Assembly: GCA_022820365.1 (NCBI GenBank)
Contig: JAJEFO010000058.1
Location: 1-55,815, forward strand
Direction of reading: 5' to 3'
Length of the DNA stretch: 55,815 bases
Origin: Silicimonas sp.
GTDB lineage: Bacteria; Pseudomonadota; Alphaproteobacteria; Rhodobacterales; Rhodobacteraceae
The notes under the pieces were generated by a model, which had not been told where the DNA came from, did no database searches, and worked only from the letters and a program-made list of their open reading frames with translations. Shown piece by piece: positions 53,426 through 55,815 of the stretch. Each line of letters opens with the position of its first letter. Positions within the stretch are counted from its first letter, which is position 1. The position numbers were made by a program, and so were the translations under genes.

Positions 53426-54829
53426 ATGAAAAAGACCTTCGTCGGCCCTCAGTTGCGGCAGCTCCGGCGCGCCCACAAGCAGACCCAGGCCGAAATGGCA
53501 AAGTCGCTCGGCATCAGCCCGGCCTACGTCAACCTGCTGGAAAACAACCAGCGGAGCCTCTCGGTTCAAATGCTCATGGCCCTTTCCGACAAATACGCCA
53601 TCGACTGGCGCGAACTGGTGCAGGAGCCAAGCTCAAACGTACTGGCGGAACTGCGCAGCGTTCTTCAGGATCCAATCTTCCGCGACACGCCCGACCTCCA
53701 GGAACTGCGTGCCGCCGTCGATCACGCACCGGGGCTCGTCGAGAACTTTCTGCAGGTCTACCGGACGCACCGGACGACGCTCGACAAGGTGCTGCGGCAA
53801 GGTCGGGAGCGTGTGCCGGAAAATCTCGTCTCGTCCTCGCCGGAAACGATCATCCACGATTTTTTCCGAAAGCATGGAAACCACTTTCCGGAACTCGAAA
53901 GGACTGCGGAAAAGATCCGCACCGAACAGCCTTGTGCGCCCGACGATGTCTACGCGATGCTGAAGGACCGCCTGAAGGCGCGCCACGGGGTCGAAGTTCT
54001 CATCCAGACTGTCGAGGACATGAGCGAAGCCTTGCGCAATTTCGACAGGGAGAAAGCGACGGTATTTCTTTCCCAGGCGCTCGACTATCCGAACCGGACC
54101 TTTCAGCTTGCGCATGTGCTGTGCCTTCTGGAGGCGGACCAAATTCTGGACGGGCTGGTCTCGGACAGCGGGATTACTTCCTCCACGGGACTTGCGCGCT
54201 GCCAGGTGGAACTCGCCAACTATTTTGCCAGCGCTTTCCTCATGCCTTATGCAGACGTTCTGGCTACTGCGCAGGGGACCAAGTACGATGTGGACCGGAT
54301 CGCGGCGGCCTTCAGCGTTTCGTTCGAGCAGGTGTGTCATCGGCTGACGACGCTGCGGCGCCGGAACGCGAAGGGCGTGCCGTTCTTCTTTCTCAGGATC
54401 GACAAGGCCGGCAACGTCACCAAGCGCTTCAACTCGACCACCTTCACGCTGGCCGAGTTTGGCGGAGCCTGCCCCGTCTGGAACATCCATACGTCGTTCA
54501 GGACTCCCGGCGTGATCCTGCCCCAATTCGTGGAATTGCCCGAGGGCGAGCGGTTCTTCACGATCAGCCGCACTTCGGACCGGCCGGTGTTCAGTCGGGA
54601 GTCTCAGGACCGACGGCTGGCGCTTGCGCTCGGCTGCGAGTTCCGTTTCGTCGACGAAATCGGATATGCGCGATCCTTCAACCTTGATCGCGAAGACCTG
54701 TTCAGCCAGATCGGGATCAACTGCCATCTTTGCCCGCGCCAGGCATGTTCCCAGCGCGCGCACCAGCCGTTGTTCGTGGAATTGCCGATCAGCCCTGATC
54801 GACGCGGAAAAACCCGCTACGAAAGCTAG
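53426..54829 (+). CDS. Short-chain fatty acyl regulator family protein (ScfR/PccR/RamB-like)
   Basis: A 467-residue regulator: an XRE helix-turn-helix at about 8-62 (LRQLRRAHKQTQAEMAKSLGISPAYVNLLENNQRSL), an IrrE/ImmA-like zinc-peptidase-derived domain in the middle in which the usual HExxH is not seen (it reads QLAHVLCLLEAD), and a C-terminal DUF2083-type domain with a CHLCPRQAC cysteine cluster. Relatives sense acyl-CoA and control propionate or acetate metabolism. It is divergent from the aminotransferase/dehydrogenase pair, so it may control it. ATG 53426 has GGAG 6 nt before it. Confidence 0.88.
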   Translation: MKKTFVGPQLRQLRRAHKQTQAEMAKSLGISPAYVNLLENNQRSLSVQMLMALSDKYAIDWRELVQEPSSNVLAELRSVLQDPIFRDTPDLQELRAAVDHAPGLVENFLQVYRTHRTTLDKVLRQGRERVPENLVSSSPETIIHDFFRKHGNHFPELERTAEKIRTEQPCAPDDVYAMLKDRLKARHGVEVLIQTVEDMSEALRNFDREKATVFLSQALDYPNRTFQLAHVLCLLEADQILDGLVSDSGITSSTGLARCQVELANYFASAFLMPYADVLATAQGTKYDVDRIAAAFSVSFEQVCHRLTTLRRRNAKGVPFFFLRIDKAGNVTKRFNSTTFTLAEFGGACPVWNIHTSFRTPGVILPQFVELPEGERFFTISRTSDRPVFSRESQDRRLALALGCEFRFVDEIGYARSFNLDREDLFSQIGINCHLCPRQACSQRAHQPLFVELPISPDRRGKTRYES

Positions 54830-55687
54830 GCAGCTGCTCTGAGGTTGCCCGCAATTCGTGAGGTCACCGTCGCCGCGACTTCATCCACCGCAGGATTGCC
54901 CATGCCAAGCTGGTCGGCGATGAACTGAACCAGAAGATCGACGCGCTCGACATGCCGGGCGCCGCCGTCGATGGCGCGCGCTGCCGAAGACGGCTTCAGC
55001 AGACCTTCCGCGGCCTTGGCGTATTTCTCGAACGGCACCTGGCTGTCCGGCGTCGCTCCAAGCCTGACGACAAGATCGGTAACCGACCGGTAGATGTCCC
55101 GTGACGTTTCGATGTCGTCGTGCACGGCCTCCTTGATCGAGCGAATCCCGTTCGGCTGCACGCAGCGATAGTTTCCGGTGAGGAGCATCGCCCATTTTGC
55201 AAACGGCACGAAAAGCGAGTTATGGGCGCGCAGCTTTACGGGAATCTCCTTGCCATCGACACGGACGGCGTCAATGTCCGCTTCCAGCTCTTTCAGCATC
55301 TTGTTGTGCTCGGAAAATTCAAACGGGGCTGCCTTGAAGTTGGTCGGCAGGCCCACATGCAGCACGTTCGGGCCGGTGTCCGGCAAGCGGAACGCCTGCG
55401 GATCCGGGCTGCAAAGCGAAACCAGTCCGGGCTCGAAATCGCGCCAGCCGTCGAGCGTCGTGAAGCACGCGGCAAGCTTGTCCGTTTCGAGATTGGGGAT
55501 GCGCTTGAGATAGGGCATCGGCGGCATGTTCATCAGGGAAAGGCACGGCACCCGGGCCTGTGCGATTCGCACCAGAAGCGTGCGCACGCCAGCGCCGGCA
55601 AATTGCGGCTCGGACATGGCGAGAACCACGAGATCATACGCTTCGGACCGAACGTCGTCCGGTTCCATCGCGTCGAGTGCAAAATCT
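54826..55687 (-). pseudogene. Ketopantoate-reductase-like protein, 5' end lost
   Basis: The frame reads from about 55687 to the stop at 54826-54828, roughly 285 residues. EAYDLVVLAMSEPQF corresponds to the end of the first Rossmann domain of ketopantoate reductase-like proteins, and VKLRAHNSLFVPFAKWAM to the start of the C-terminal helical domain. The nucleotide-binding GxGxxG part (about 60 residues) is missing, and an in-frame TAG stands at 55708-55710 within the repeats described next. ATG 55668 could still start a shortened protein, probably inactive. The gene ends 4 bp inside the regulator gene's 3' end. Confidence 0.6.
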
Positions 55688-55815
55688 TGTGTACTTGACG
55701 GGGAATCCTACAACACTTGACGGGGATTCTTACGACACTTGACGGCGAATCCTGCCACACTTGACGGCGGCGATCCGCGCGCAGCGCGCTGTCTCTCCCT
55801 GCATCGATGCCTGGG
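55688..55815. mobile_element. Probable terminus of an insertion sequence, IS21-like (continues beyond window)
   Basis: From 55688 (TGTGTACTTGAC...) the sequence breaks with the reading frame of the neighbouring gene and is made of tandem repeats (55693-55780) followed by GC-rich sequence with the palindrome CAGCGCGCTG. Ends starting with TG that carry several repeats of about 20 bp are typical of IS21-family elements, whose istA gene would follow beyond the window edge. No transposase is visible, so the family is inferred from end structure only. Confidence 0.5.
55693..55780. repeat. Four tandem repeats of exactly 22 bp
   Basis: Units start at 55693, 55715, 55737 and 55759. All begin ACTTGACGG; units 1 and 2 continue with GGGA, units 3 and 4 with CGG/CGA. 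Units 1-3 end in AC. The fourth diverges most in its second half. The period of 22 bp is two helical turns, fitting binding sites for a transposase. Confidence 0.85.

Noticed and set aside
1-55815. tRNA genes, rRNA and CRISPR arrays
   Set aside because: I looked for T-loop sequences and for evenly spaced repeats with unique spacers. The only regular tandem repeat (55693-55780) has no spacers, and no cloverleaf was found by eye.

Overview
The window is a GC-rich chromosomal segment of an alphaproteobacterium, most likely a member of the Rhodobacterales. The evidence is gene content: a DUF1523 protein, a DnaA-like HdaA, the short bacterial-lineage ProRS, a selenophosphate synthase fused to an FAD oxidoreductase, a ScfR/PccR-type regulator, and the run alr-mlaE-mlaF-radA-cvpA-purF. 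I saw no rRNA, tRNA or CRISPR array. The name is an inference from family knowledge, not from a search.

Layout. 1-2.3 kb: two tandem phytanoyl-CoA dioxygenase family genes (the first cut by the window edge) and a DMT exporter. 2.5-7.5 kb: an accessory stretch with a MazEF-type toxin-antitoxin (TA) pair, a decayed gene behind it, a three-domain secreted alginate lyase (PL7) and a HigBA-type TA pair. 8-17.6 kb: DUF2461 protein, small membrane protein, inositol dehydrogenase-like enzyme, mnmH and selD-fusion (convergent, overlapping by 20 bp), and an ABC/FtsX/lipocalin operon. 17.6-27 kb: housekeeping block dnaE, ppk1, hdaA, an AI-2E family permease, proS. 27-32.3 kb: ThuA-like protein, PQQ-type sugar dehydrogenase, DAO-type oxidoreductase, P1 peptidase, DUF1523. 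32.4-42.1 kb: an orphan substrate-binding-like protein without signal peptide, a first nucleotidyltransferase/winged-helix (AbiE-like) pair, parE, lolD-lolC/E, and a second, different nucleotidyltransferase/winged-helix pair. 42.2-48.7 kb: the purF-cvpA-radA-mlaF-mlaE-alr block, all on the minus strand. 49-55.8 kb: a secreted barrel-like protein and an outer-membrane beta-barrel protein, a serine-glyoxylate aminotransferase/hydroxypyruvate reductase pair divergent from a ScfR-type regulator, and a ketopantoate-reductase-like gene cut at its 5' end by what looks like the terminus of an IS21-like element.

The most striking pattern is in the TA loci. Four intact pairs lie within 40 kb. In each, a good -35/-10 promoter with exactly 17 bp spacing sits only 6-9 nt upstream of the start codon of the first gene, and an inverted repeat overlaps or lies inside the promoter. 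This predicts autoregulated, leaderless or nearly leaderless mRNAs. A fifth, decayed copy of this arrangement lies just upstream of the orphan substrate-binding-like gene. The two nucleotidyltransferase modules have unrelated-looking but architecturally parallel partners (an N-terminal nuclease-fold-like region, then a winged helix) and bracket the parE-lolDC block.
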